Source: Candidatus Tepidiaquacellales bacterium UBA2330 (GTDB lineage: Bacteria; Bacteroidota; Ignavibacteria; Tepidaquicellales; Tepidaquicellaceae). Taken from it: a stretch of 21,841 bases of DNA. Both the position numbers and the translations under genes were made by a program. The stretch lies in the NCBI GenBank assembly GCA_002344965.1, contig DDUU01000025.1, forward strand, positions 1 through 21,841. Reading direction: 5' to 3'. Below, in pieces: positions 1 through 7,718 of this stretch (the first letter of the stretch is position 1; each line of letters begins with the position of its first letter). The notes below the pieces were generated by a model. It had not been told where the DNA came from. It searched no databases and saw nothing but the letters and a program-made list of their open reading frames with translations.

Positions 1-138
1 TAAGCGTATGCTGCTGATGAAGTAAATATGTTCAGTACTTTTTCCATATGAGCTCCGGAAAGCTCCGGAGACTCGGACGATTGATATTAATTTCTTGTTG
101 ATTTAAGATATAAAAATTTTATTGACCGTAACTATTTC

Positions 139-255
139 TCCCCATTGTCAGAGAGTGTTTCAAAACTCTTCGAGACATTTCTTTTAGTTTTTGTTCTGCA
201 AATATAATCATTTTCTCCCCCACATGTTTTGAGACACTCTCTGAAAAAGGGGGAG
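139..255. repeat. Long imperfect inverted repeat, possible MITE-like element or hairpin
   Basis: The arm at 148-166 (TCAGAGAGTGTTTCAAAAC) is matched by the reverse complement of 226-244 with 18 of 19 positions identical; the single difference would be a G-U pair in RNA. Pairing continues outwards through CTCCCC (139-144) and GGGGGAG (249-255). About 59 nt separate the arms. No open frame lies inside. It could be the tip of a small non-autonomous mobile element or a large transcribed hairpin. A target-site duplication cannot be tested because the left end may lie outside the window. Confidence 0.5.
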
Positions 256-419
256 TTCAGTAACTTCATGCGCTTAGTCCTCACGTTAAATATAATTTAA
301 ACTGGAAAAATAGCTGCAAGAGACTCAGCTTGAGCGGAAGAATCTCCCTTATTCCCACCGACTCATATTTTACTTTCTCCTTTGCAAACATGTTGAAAAG
401 TTTAATTTAAATGCAGTTT

Positions 420-435
420 TATGATATAAATCATA
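420..435. promoter_or_regulatory. FNR/CRP-family-like operator upstream of ccoI
   Basis: The sequence TATGAT-ATAA-ATCATA is a dyad with half-sites ATGAT and ATCAT separated by four bases, the geometry of the FNR box TTGAT-N4-ATCAA. Its centre is about 48 nt upstream of the ccoI ATG. If GCTATAT (453-459) serves as the -10 region, the site would sit near -40, a typical activator position. An FNR-type regulator is encoded at 10510-11217, directly after the operon. Binding is inferred, not shown. Confidence 0.5.
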
Positions 436-475
436 GAATGAATTTAATATTCGCTATATCTTGACACAGGATAAA

Positions 476-2941
476 ATGCCAAAAGTAAAAGAAAAAAATA
501 TAGCCGAAAAATGTTATCACTGCGGCGAGGATTGTAAAAATTCAGGTATTACATCGGAGGAAAAAAGTTTCTGCTGTGAGGGTTGTAAAGCTGTATATGA
601 AATTCTCAAAGGTAATGATCTTTGCTCATATTATACTGATTATAATAAGGATGAAAAATACCCGACGAAACTTTCAGTTATTAAGTTTGAAAATAAATTT
701 GAATATCTGAATGACACAGACATTCAGAAAAAGCTGCTCGATTTCAAAGACAATAAAATCTCAAAAGTCACTTTCATAATTCCTTCCATTCACTGCAGCT
801 CCTGTATATGGCTGCTTGAAAAACTTTTTAAACTCAATTCAGGCATTAAATCTTCCGTTGTGGATTTTCCAAAAAAGTCAATTACAATTATTTTCGATCA
901 TTCAGCAATATCTCTGAAAGATGTAGTTGTATTAATTTCTTCGATTGGATATGAACCGCTTATTTCTCCCGAAAAAAATGATGATCAGATAAAGAGAGAT
1001 GAGTTTAAAAATAAAGACCTTACTCTGAAAATAGGCATTGCAGGATTTTGTCTCGGCAATATTATGCTGCTAAGCTTCCCGGAATATCTATCAAATGGCG
1101 GTGAGATAGATTCGCAGTTAAAAAATATTTTTAACTATCTTAATATTCTTCTTTCACTGCCTGTTTTCTTTTATTCAGCTTCGGATTATTTTATCTCTGC
1201 ATGGAAAGCGGTAAAGAAAAATTATATCAACATAGATTTCCCGATATCACTCGGTCTGATTGCTTTATTTGTAAGAAGTCTTTATGAAATTATTCTGTTT
1301 AACAATTCCGGATATATCGACTCGCTTGCAGGTCTGATTTTTTTATTATTAATCGGAAAACTATTTCAGAGTAAAACATATCAGACGCTAAATTTTGAAA
1401 GAGATTACAAATCATACTTTCCCGTTTCAGTTACGGTTTTAAAAAACGGAAACGAAATCAGCATACCGGTTGCAAAGCTTGAGACAGGAGAAAGGATATT
1501 GATAAGAAACGGCGAGATAATTCCTGCTGACTCAATTCTATTCAACGGAAATGCGAATATTGACTATAGTTTTGTAACAGGAGAATCAATGCCGGAGCAG
1601 AAAGTTATGGGTGAAATTATATACGCAGGCGGAAGACATTTCGGCAGCGCTATAGAACTAGAAGTAATTAAAACTGTATCACAAAGCTATCTCACACAGC
1701 TCTGGAATAATGATGCGTTTAAAAAAACTCAGAAATCAAACATTCAGAACCTCACTGATAAGGTTAGTAAATACTTTACTGTAATTATTCTTGCAATAGC
1801 ATTCGGCTCAGGATTATTCTGGATTCGTGAAGATATTAATAAAGCTATAGACGCATTTACAACGGTACTTATAATTGCATGCCCTTGCGCATTCGCTCTG
1901 ACCACGCCTTTCGCCTTCGGATATACGCTGAGAATATTCGGCAGAAATAAATTTTATCTGAAAAAGGGGAGCGTTATTGAAGACATGTCGAATATAAATA
2001 CAGTAGTGTTTGACAAGACAGGAACTATAACAGATTCTGGAAATATTTCCGTTAAGTTCTTCGGCAGTAAGCTTTCCCATACTGAGCTTTGTCTTGTAAA
2101 AACTCTTGTGAGAAACTCCTCCCATCCGCTTAGCAGAAAAATTTTTGAATCAATATCATCTGAAGACTGCAGTGATGATCTTGAAGTTACAAATTTTGAT
2201 GAATCTATTAGCGACGGCATATCCGGTATTGTCAGCGGTATACCTGTTAAAGTCGGTAATATAAAATATCTGCTAAAAGACCTCGACTGCTCATATTACG
2301 AAAGTGGTCATGAGTTCATAAAAAAACCGTTCTCGACAAATGTATTTATTTCAATTAATAATTTTATAAAAGGTTATTACTCATTCAGAAATATATACCG
2401 CGCAGGTATAGATAAAGCGGCAGATGAACTTTCAGAAGACTATGAACTTGCGGTGATAACAGGTGACAATAATTCCGAGATGAATAATCTTATTAAGATC
2501 TTCGGCAGCCGTGCAAAACTTTTATTCAATCAGAAGCCGCAGGATAAGCTGAATTATGTAAAAGAGATACAGTCCGTTTCCGGAAAAGTTCTGATGATTG
2601 GGGACGGACTGAATGACGCTGGAGCTTTGAAGCAAAGTGAGGTCGGAATTTCCGTTTCGGAAAATATTACAAACTTCCTGCCCTCATGTGATGCTATCAT
2701 AGATGCAGATGAGATATCGAAAATTGGGAAGTTCATCCGGTTCTCAAAAACAACAATAAATATTATACGCGCAAGTTTTGTAATCTCTTTTGTTTACAAC
2801 ATTATAGGATTATATCTTGCAGCTCAGGGAATATTCTCACCGCTGGTTGCTGCCATTCTGATGCCTTTTAATTCGATTTCCATTATAGTAATAATATTTT
2901 TACTGACTAATTTCTTTGCGAAAAGGAGAGGTCTCGCATGA
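476..2941 (+). CDS. ccoI: CcoI/FixI-type copper P1B-ATPase for cbb3 oxidase assembly
   Basis: This is an inner-membrane heavy-metal ATPase of 821 residues. CcoI/FixI proteins export copper needed for the CuB centre of cbb3 oxidase. In order it shows an N-terminal cysteine cluster (about residues 13-38, CYHC...CCEGC) typical of the CcoI branch, and an HMA domain with HCSSC (C107/C110). There follow transmembrane helices, the actuator TGES (368-371), the intramembrane metal motif CPC (469-471), the phosphorylation motif DKTGT (D513), the nucleotide-binding HP pair (near 550) and the hinge GDGLND (709-714). No key residue is missing. An upstream in-frame TTG at 461 is possible, but the ATG at 476 follows AGGA and is preferred. 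The stop overlaps the ccoS start (ATGA). It is the first gene of the oxidase operon, behind an FNR-like site. Confidence 0.95.
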   Translation: MPKVKEKNIAEKCYHCGEDCKNSGITSEEKSFCCEGCKAVYEILKGNDLCSYYTDYNKDEKYPTKLSVIKFENKFEYLNDTDIQKKLLDFKDNKISKVTFIIPSIHCSSCIWLLEKLFKLNSGIKSSVVDFPKKSITIIFDHSAISLKDVVVLISSIGYEPLISPEKNDDQIKRDEFKNKDLTLKIGIAGFCLGNIMLLSFPEYLSNGGEIDSQLKNIFNYLNILLSLPVFFYSASDYFISAWKAVKKNYINIDFPISLGLIALFVRSLYEIILFNNSGYIDSLAGLIFLLLIGKLFQSKTYQTLNFERDYKSYFPVSVTVLKNGNEISIPVAKLETGERILIRNGEIIPADSILFNGNANIDYSFVTGESMPEQKVMGEIIYAGGRHFGSAIELEVIKTVSQSYLTQLWNNDAFKKTQKSNIQNLTDKVSKYFTVIILAIAFGSGLFWIREDINKAIDAFTTVLIIACPCAFALTTPFAFGYTLRIFGRNKFYLKKGSVIEDMSNINTVVFDKTGTITDSGNISVKFFGSKLSHTELCLVKTLVRNSSHPLSRKIFESISSEDCSDDLEVTNFDESISDGISGIVSGIPVKVGNIKYLLKDLDCSYYESGHEFIKKPFSTNVFISINNFIKGYYSFRNIYRAGIDKAADELSEDYELAVITGDNNSEMNNLIKIFGSRAKLLFNQKPQDKLNYVKEIQSVSGKVLMIGDGLNDAGALKQSEVGISVSENITNFLPSCDAIIDADEISKIGKFIRFSKTTINIIRASFVISFVYNIIGLYLAAQGIFSPLVAAILMPFNSISIIVIIFLLTNFFAKRRGLA

Positions 2942-3135
2942 GCGCAATTATTATTCTTATATGCGTGAGCCTGACTGTAGCTGTGATTTTTCTGATCGCA
3001 TTTATCTGGTCGGTAAGCTCAGGTCAGTATGCAGATAAATATACACCGTCAGTCCGGATGCTCTTTGATGAAAATGAAACTCCTGAAGATTTAAAAAAAG
3101 ATAAAAGCTTACCGAAAAATATTAAGAAATTATAG
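2938..3135 (+). CDS. ccoS: cbb3 oxidase maturation protein CcoS
   Basis: This is a 65-residue single-span membrane protein. CcoS is required for inserting cofactors (haem b and copper) into the catalytic subunit of cbb3 oxidase. An N-terminal hydrophobic helix (about residues 4-26) runs into WSVSSGQYADKYTPSVRML, matching the family pattern of a tryptophan and S-G-Q-[YF] followed by a T-P-x-x-R-[IM]-L segment. The rest is a short charged tail. The ATG overlaps the ccoI stop by four bases (ATGA), so translation is probably coupled. Length is normal for the family. Confidence 0.92.
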   Translation: MSAIIILICVSLTVAVIFLIAFIWSVSSGQYADKYTPSVRMLFDENETPEDLKKDKSLPKNIKKL

Positions 3136-3143
3136 ATCACATT

Positions 3144-4346
3144 ATGAAAAAATTTGACCCGAGTAATGCGATAAACGAATATCTTGTCTTTGGTGAATTT
3201 GGCGATGTCAATCCTTCGATCACAGATTCTTCAACTTTTACATTTCAGAATCCGGGGAAGATGGAAGAACTTTATAATCATGAAACAGAAGGGTGTTTTC
3301 TATATTCGAGGCACTGGAATCCAATCAATAAATATCTTTCAAATGCTCTTTCAAAAATGGAAGACTCTGAATCCTCACAGGTTACTTCATCCGGAATGGC
3401 GGCGATAAGTTCGGCAATTATGGAGATCTGCTCAACCGGTGATGAGATCATTTCAGGCAGAACAATATACGGCGGCACTTATGCGCTGTTTAAAAATTTC
3501 CTGCCAAAGCTCGGGATTAATGTAAAATTTATTGACATACATGACCATAAGTTAATTGAAAATTCCATTACGGATAAAACAAAAATTATTTACGCAGAAT
3601 CCATAAGTAATCCATTGCTTGAAGTCACTGATATCCCGGCGATAAGCGAAATTTCAAAGAAGTACGGATTGAAATTTATTATTGATAATACTTTCAGTCC
3701 TATGATAATAACTCCCGTCCGTCTTGGCGCTGATATTACTATACACAGCATGACTAAATTCATAAACGGTACAAGTGACTGCGTGGCTGGATGTATATGC
3801 TCAACACATGATTTTATTGCAAGTCTTACGGATATTAATTCTGGCGCTACAATGCTTCTAGGTCCTGTTCTAGACAGTTTCAGAGCAGCGAGCATTTTAA
3901 AAAATCTGCACAGTCTTCATATCAGAATCAGAAAACACGGAGAGAACGCTCTCTTTCTTGCTGATGAATTTGAAAAGCTGGGACTTAAAGTTTACTATCC
4001 CGGATTAAAATCAAACAGACACTTTGAATTATATAACTCTATAAGAAATGAAGGATTCGGTTACGGAGGTATGCTTGCAATTGATGCCGGAAGTTACGAA
4101 AAGGCATGCGGTCTGATGACAAGGATGCAGGAAGAAAAAGTAGGATATCTGGCAGTAAGTCTCGGATACTTTAAGACACTGTTCAGTTCACCGGGTCACA
4201 GTACATCATCCGAGATTCCTGAAGAAGAACAGTTAAAGATCGGTCTTAGCAACGGGCTTGTTAGATTTTCAATCGGTCTTGATAATGATATTGTACCCAC
4301 ATTTGAAAAGATCAAAAAATGCATGAAAGAATTTAATATTATATAA
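3144..4346 (+). CDS. PLP-dependent Cys/Met metabolism enzyme (cystathionine gamma-synthase / methionine gamma-lyase family)
   Basis: A 400-residue fold-type I PLP enzyme of the Cys/Met metabolism family, which acts on sulfur amino acids or O-acylhomoserine in the cytosol. Recognisable sites are YSR (Y54/R56, phosphate binding from the partner subunit), SSGMAA (82-87), IYGGTYALF (stacking tyrosine Y109), D181 in DNTF (pyridine nitrogen), and the Schiff-base lysine K205 in HSMTKFINGTSD. The cysteine that marks classical methionine gamma-lyases (C116 in Pseudomonas putida) is glycine here (G111), so a synthase, sulfhydrylase or another lyase is equally possible. Substrate cannot be set from sequence. 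It lies inside the oxidase operon, 8 bp after ccoS and 25 bp before ccoNO, and is not a usual member of such operons. Confidence 0.85.
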   Translation: MKKFDPSNAINEYLVFGEFGDVNPSITDSSTFTFQNPGKMEELYNHETEGCFLYSRHWNPINKYLSNALSKMEDSESSQVTSSGMAAISSAIMEICSTGDEIISGRTIYGGTYALFKNFLPKLGINVKFIDIHDHKLIENSITDKTKIIYAESISNPLLEVTDIPAISEISKKYGLKFIIDNTFSPMIITPVRLGADITIHSMTKFINGTSDCVAGCICSTHDFIASLTDINSGATMLLGPVLDSFRAASILKNLHSLHIRIRKHGENALFLADEFEKLGLKVYYPGLKSNRHFELYNSIRNEGFGYGGMLAIDAGSYEKACGLMTRMQEEKVGYLAVSLGYFKTLFSSPGHSTSSEIPEEEQLKIGLSNGLVRFSIGLDNDIVPTFEKIKKCMKEFNII

Positions 4347-4371
4347 AAAATAAAACGGAGATTTAAAAAAA

Positions 4372-6495
4372 ATGGAGATGAAAAAATTCAGGTATGATAA
4401 CAAGATCGTACGTGATTTTGCAATAGCCACAATAGTCTGGGGAGTCGTAGGAATGCTGGTCGGGCTGATCGTATCGCTTCAGCTCATTAATCCTGCTCTG
4501 AATATGGGAAACCAGTATACTACATTCGGAAGGATAAGACCTCTGCACACAAATGCAGTAATATTCGCTTTTGTAGGCAACGCAATATTTATGGGAATAT
4601 ATTATTCCCTTCAGAGACTCTGCAAGGCGAGAATGTACAGCGATATTCTGAGTAAGATTCATTTCTGGGGGTGGCAGACTATTATTGTCTCGGCTGCAGT
4701 AACACTTCCGCTGGGCATTACAACAAGCAAGGAATACGCTGAGCTTGAATGGCCGATAGATATACTTATAGCTCTTATCTGGGTTGTATTTGCAATTAAT
4801 ATGTTCGGTACAATTGTAAAAAGAAGAGAGAAGCATATTTATGTAGCGATATGGTTTTATATTGCAACAGTAGTTACGGTAGCTGTACTTCATATTGTTA
4901 ACTCAATTGAACTTCCGGTTACATTTTTAAAAAGTTATCCTGTATATGCCGGAGTGCAGGACGCGCTGGTGCAGTGGTGGTACGGACATAACGCAGTTGC
5001 ATTCTTTCTTACCACGCCTTTTCTGGGACTGATGTATTACTTTTTACCAAAGGCGGCAAACAGACCTATCTATTCCTACAGACTTTCTATACTCCATTTC
5101 TGGTCACTGATCTTTATATACATCTGGGCCGGACCGCACCATCTTTTATATACATCGCTTCCGGACTGGGCGCAGTCGCTCGGAACGGTTTTTTCCATAA
5201 TGCTGATTGCCCCGTCCTGGGGAGGAATGGTAAACGGACTTTTAACTCTTAGAGGAGCATGGGATAAAGTCAGAGACAGCGCAGTGCTGAAATTTATGGT
5301 AGTTGCGGTGACTGCTTACGGAATGGCTACACTTGAAGGACCGTTGCTTTCCTTAAAAAATGTAAACGCTATTGCACACTTCACTGACTGGATTGTAGCG
5401 CACGTTCATATCGGCGCTCTGGGCTGGAACGGATTTCTGACATTCGGAATATTATACTGGCTGATACCAAGAATTTATAAGACGGATCTCTACTCACAGA
5501 AGATGGCGAATTTTCATTTCTGGATTGGAACGCTCGGAATAGTTTTTTATGCTGCGCCTTTGTACTGGTCGGGCGTAACGCAGTCGCTTATGTGGAAACA
5601 GTTTACGCCGGAAGGACTTCTTCAGTATCCGAATTTTCTTGAGACGGTGATAAAGATAATTCCGATGTATATTATGAGATCAATAGGCGGTTCGCTGTAT
5701 TTATTCGGCGTACTGGTTATGGTTTACAATCTTCTTAAAACAGTTAAGTCAGGCAAACTCATTGCAAATGAAGATGCTGAAGCTCCGGCTTTAATAAAAG
5801 AATTACACGAAACATCAAAATACAAACACAGATGGATTGAGACCAGACCGGGAAAATTTGCGCTGCTTTCGACTGTTGTAGTATTGATCGGCGGAGCAGT
5901 GGAGATGATACCGACTTTTCTCATAAAATCAAATATACCGACTATAACAAGCGTCAAACCTTATACTCCGCTTGAACTTCAGGGCAGAGATATTTATATC
6001 CGGGAAGGTTGTAATAATTGTCACTCACAGATGATCAGACCATTCAGATCTGAGACCGAAAGATACGGAGAATATTCAAAGGCAGGAGAGTTTGTTTATG
6101 ATCATCCGTTTCTTTGGGGATCAAAGAGAACAGGTCCCGATCTGATGAGAATCGGCGGGAAGTATCCGAATCTCTGGCACTATTATCATATGAATGATCC
6201 GGCTTCCATTTCACCCGGCTCCATAATGCCGCCTTATCCCTGGCTGCTCGAGCAGGAACTTGATATATCCACTACTGAAGCTAAGATAAACACAATGAGA
6301 AAACTCGGTGTCCCTTATAATCCGGATTATGAAAAAATTTCAAATACGGAACTGATAGATCAGGCGTCTAAAATTTCAGAGGATCTTAAGAAAAACGGAA
6401 TCGAAGTTGAAAATACTAAGGAGATCATTGCGCTGATAGCTTACCTGCAGAGGATGGGTACGGATATTAAGGTCGATGCGACGACAGGTAAATAA
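4372..6495 (+). CDS. ccoNO: cbb3 cytochrome c oxidase, fused catalytic and mono-haem subunits CcoN-CcoO
   Basis: A 707-residue fusion that reduces O2 at the inner membrane. Residues 1 to about 455 are the polytopic CcoN part. H59 and H346 fit the low-spin haem b ligands, H344 the haem b3 ligand, H206/H256/H257 the CuB ligands, and Y250 the active-site tyrosine; these sit one residue off the Pseudomonas stutzeri CcoN positions. A linker and a membrane anchor (about 497-518) lead to the CcoO cytochrome c domain with GCNNCH (C547, C550, H551) and a likely axial Met in SIMPPYPWL (M619). The fusion is known in Bacteroidota-type cbb3 oxidases and is not a sequencing artefact, since both halves are complete in one open frame. 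CGGAG lies 12 bp before the ATG; a second ATG at 4378 is an alternative start. Confidence 0.96.
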   Translation: MEMKKFRYDNKIVRDFAIATIVWGVVGMLVGLIVSLQLINPALNMGNQYTTFGRIRPLHTNAVIFAFVGNAIFMGIYYSLQRLCKARMYSDILSKIHFWGWQTIIVSAAVTLPLGITTSKEYAELEWPIDILIALIWVVFAINMFGTIVKRREKHIYVAIWFYIATVVTVAVLHIVNSIELPVTFLKSYPVYAGVQDALVQWWYGHNAVAFFLTTPFLGLMYYFLPKAANRPIYSYRLSILHFWSLIFIYIWAGPHHLLYTSLPDWAQSLGTVFSIMLIAPSWGGMVNGLLTLRGAWDKVRDSAVLKFMVVAVTAYGMATLEGPLLSLKNVNAIAHFTDWIVAHVHIGALGWNGFLTFGILYWLIPRIYKTDLYSQKMANFHFWIGTLGIVFYAAPLYWSGVTQSLMWKQFTPEGLLQYPNFLETVIKIIPMYIMRSIGGSLYLFGVLVMVYNLLKTVKSGKLIANEDAEAPALIKELHETSKYKHRWIETRPGKFALLSTVVVLIGGAVEMIPTFLIKSNIPTITSVKPYTPLELQGRDIYIREGCNNCHSQMIRPFRSETERYGEYSKAGEFVYDHPFLWGSKRTGPDLMRIGGKYPNLWHYYHMNDPASISPGSIMPPYPWLLEQELDISTTEAKINTMRKLGVPYNPDYEKISNTELIDQASKISEDLKKNGIEVENTKEIIALIAYLQRMGTDIKVDATTGK

Positions 6496-6530
6496 ATTAT
6501 TGAATAATTAATTTAATTTTTAATTTAAAT

Positions 6531-6707
6531 ATGTTTAAACATTATTTCGAACTGATAGACGGTATTGAGATCTATCCCATTTTTTCTCTGATGGTCTTCG
6601 TAATATTTTTTTCTCTGACCTTCGGATTTATTCTAAAAACAGATAAAAAATATATTAAGGAAATGAGCACTCTGCCGCTGGAAGGAGATGATAAAAATGA
6701 AATATAA
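6531..6707 (+). CDS. ccoQ: CcoQ-like small cbb3 oxidase subunit
   Basis: A 58-residue protein starting MFKHYFELIDGIEIYPI, with one membrane helix (about residues 17-36) and a charged tail containing DKKYIKEMSTLPLE. The position between ccoNO and ccoP, the single helix, and the aromatic N-terminus with a Y-P before the helix fit Bacteroidota CcoQ proteins, which stabilise the interaction of CcoP with the core. It is short and could be missed by automated calling. Its 3' end (TAA at 6705-6707) overlaps the start of ccoP, and the ccoP Shine-Dalgarno sequence lies inside its last codons, so the two are probably translationally coupled. Confidence 0.85.
   Translation: MFKHYFELIDGIEIYPIFSLMVFVIFFSLTFGFILKTDKKYIKEMSTLPLEGDDKNEI
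6682..6687 (+). promoter_or_regulatory. Shine-Dalgarno sequence that fixes the ccoP start
   Basis: AAGGAG lies nine bases before the ATG at 6697. An in-frame ATG at 6688 directly abuts the motif and would leave no spacing, so 6697 is the better start. This is one of the few clear Shine-Dalgarno motifs in the window. Confidence 0.6.
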
Positions 6708-7698
6708 TTTCATCATCAGGAGTCTGATTAAATATTTCATACAAATTCTGAAAATATCAGCAGCTGGATCCTTTGCTGTAATGATCATTGCAGAGCAGGC
6801 AATGTCTCAGACAGTTCCGGCGCCTGCACCCGCAGCCGATGCCGGATCTTATATGCAGATGATAATTTTAATTGTTTTGTTAGTTGCTTTACTACATGCT
6901 GTTTTCATACCGCTTCTTATCCCTGAAAAAACTCAGGAGGAACTTGCTTTGGCTGAAAGCGTGAAAAAAGAGAAATCAATCATTTCAGTTATCACAGATA
7001 AAATCACCGGACTGAAACCGTTAAATGAAGAAAAAGAACTTCTTATGAGCGATGACTATGACGGTATCAGAGAACTAGATAACAACATTCCGCCGTGGTT
7101 CAACATATTGTTTTACAGTACTATTGTGATAGCGGTTATTTATATGCTGAATTATCATGTCTTTAAAACAGGTAAACTTCCGTTTGAAGAATATACCGAT
7201 GAGATCTATGCTGCTGAATTAAAAAGGGATGAGCTTATCAGAACCGGCGCTTTCATTAATGAAGAATCAGTTGAGTTAGTTACGGATGCTGAATCTCTCG
7301 GCATGGGAAAGAAAATATATATGGCAAATTGTCTTCCGTGTCACGGCAGTAATGCGGAAGGAACCGTAGGTCCGAATCTGACTGATCAATACTGGATCCA
7401 CGGCGGCGGAATTAAAAATATTTTTAAGACAGTCAAATACGGAGTGCCGGTGAAAGGTATGATCGCCTGGCAAAACGTTCTGAATCCGAAAGGTATTCAG
7501 CAGGTGTCTAGTTATGTGATCTCGCTAAGCGGAACAAATCCTCCGAACGGTAAAGGACCGGAAGGAAATTTATATTCAGAGTCATCCGATACTTCTGATG
7601 TTAAAAATAATTCGCTGAAGAAAACCGATTCAGCGAAAGTTTCCGGAAAGAATACTCTGAAAAATGCGGATACAGGTAAGGATACTTTAAAAAAATAA
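6697..7698 (+). CDS. ccoP: cbb3 oxidase subunit CcoP, single-haem form
   Basis: A 333-residue membrane-anchored cytochrome c that passes electrons to the oxidase core. It has an N-terminal hydrophobic stretch (about 15-32), a Pro/Ala-rich link, a helix (about 53-75), and a second helix (about 136-152) preceded by DYDGIRELDNNIPPWF, the hallmark of the CcoP N-terminal domain. The cytochrome c domain follows with CLPCH (C212, C215, H216) and a likely axial Met in KGMIAW (M255). Proteobacterial CcoP carries two haem motifs; only one is present here, as in Bacteroidota homologues. The last ~40 residues are a Lys/Ser/Asp/Thr-rich low-complexity tail with repeated L-K-(x)2-3-D patterns after the folded domain. 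The ATG overlaps the ccoQ stop. Confidence 0.93.
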   Translation: MKYNFIIRSLIKYFIQILKISAAGSFAVMIIAEQAMSQTVPAPAPAADAGSYMQMIILIVLLVALLHAVFIPLLIPEKTQEELALAESVKKEKSIISVITDKITGLKPLNEEKELLMSDDYDGIRELDNNIPPWFNILFYSTIVIAVIYMLNYHVFKTGKLPFEEYTDEIYAAELKRDELIRTGAFINEESVELVTDAESLGMGKKIYMANCLPCHGSNAEGTVGPNLTDQYWIHGGGIKNIFKTVKYGVPVKGMIAWQNVLNPKGIQQVSSYVISLSGTNPPNGKGPEGNLYSESSDTSDVKNNSLKKTDSAKVSGKNTLKNADTGKDTLKK

Positions 7699-7718
7699 AT
7701 TCAGATAAACAACTATTT

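Larger units (their letters stand above)
1..475. other. Non-coding left-end region upstream of ccoI
   Basis: No convincing coding frame is present. The stretch contains a long imperfect inverted repeat (about 139-255), an FNR-like palindrome (420-435) and short GC-richer direct repeats around 51-70 (AGCTCCGG twice). The first bases, TAAGCGTATG, resemble the reverse complement of 264-278 (TAAGCGCATGAAG), so the inverted repeat may extend to the window edge and be part of a small palindromic element cut by the boundary. From 313 to 406 the sequence loosely follows, in order, several short motifs of the 127-bp repeat unit found at the right end (see findings). Nothing here matches an RNA family I recognise. 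Confidence 0.6.

Noticed and set aside
461..475. TTG start of ccoI at 461
   Set aside because: The ATG at 476 has AGGA just upstream, and the extra five residues add nothing conserved.
4363..4893. 176-aa minus-strand open frame opposite ccoNO
   Set aside because: It is antisense to a clear catalytic subunit, has low-complexity Tyr/Cys-rich content, and matches no family.
4372..6495. CcoN-CcoO fusion as a novelty or artefact
   Set aside because: Both halves are intact, and such fusions are known in Bacteroidota-type cbb3 oxidases.
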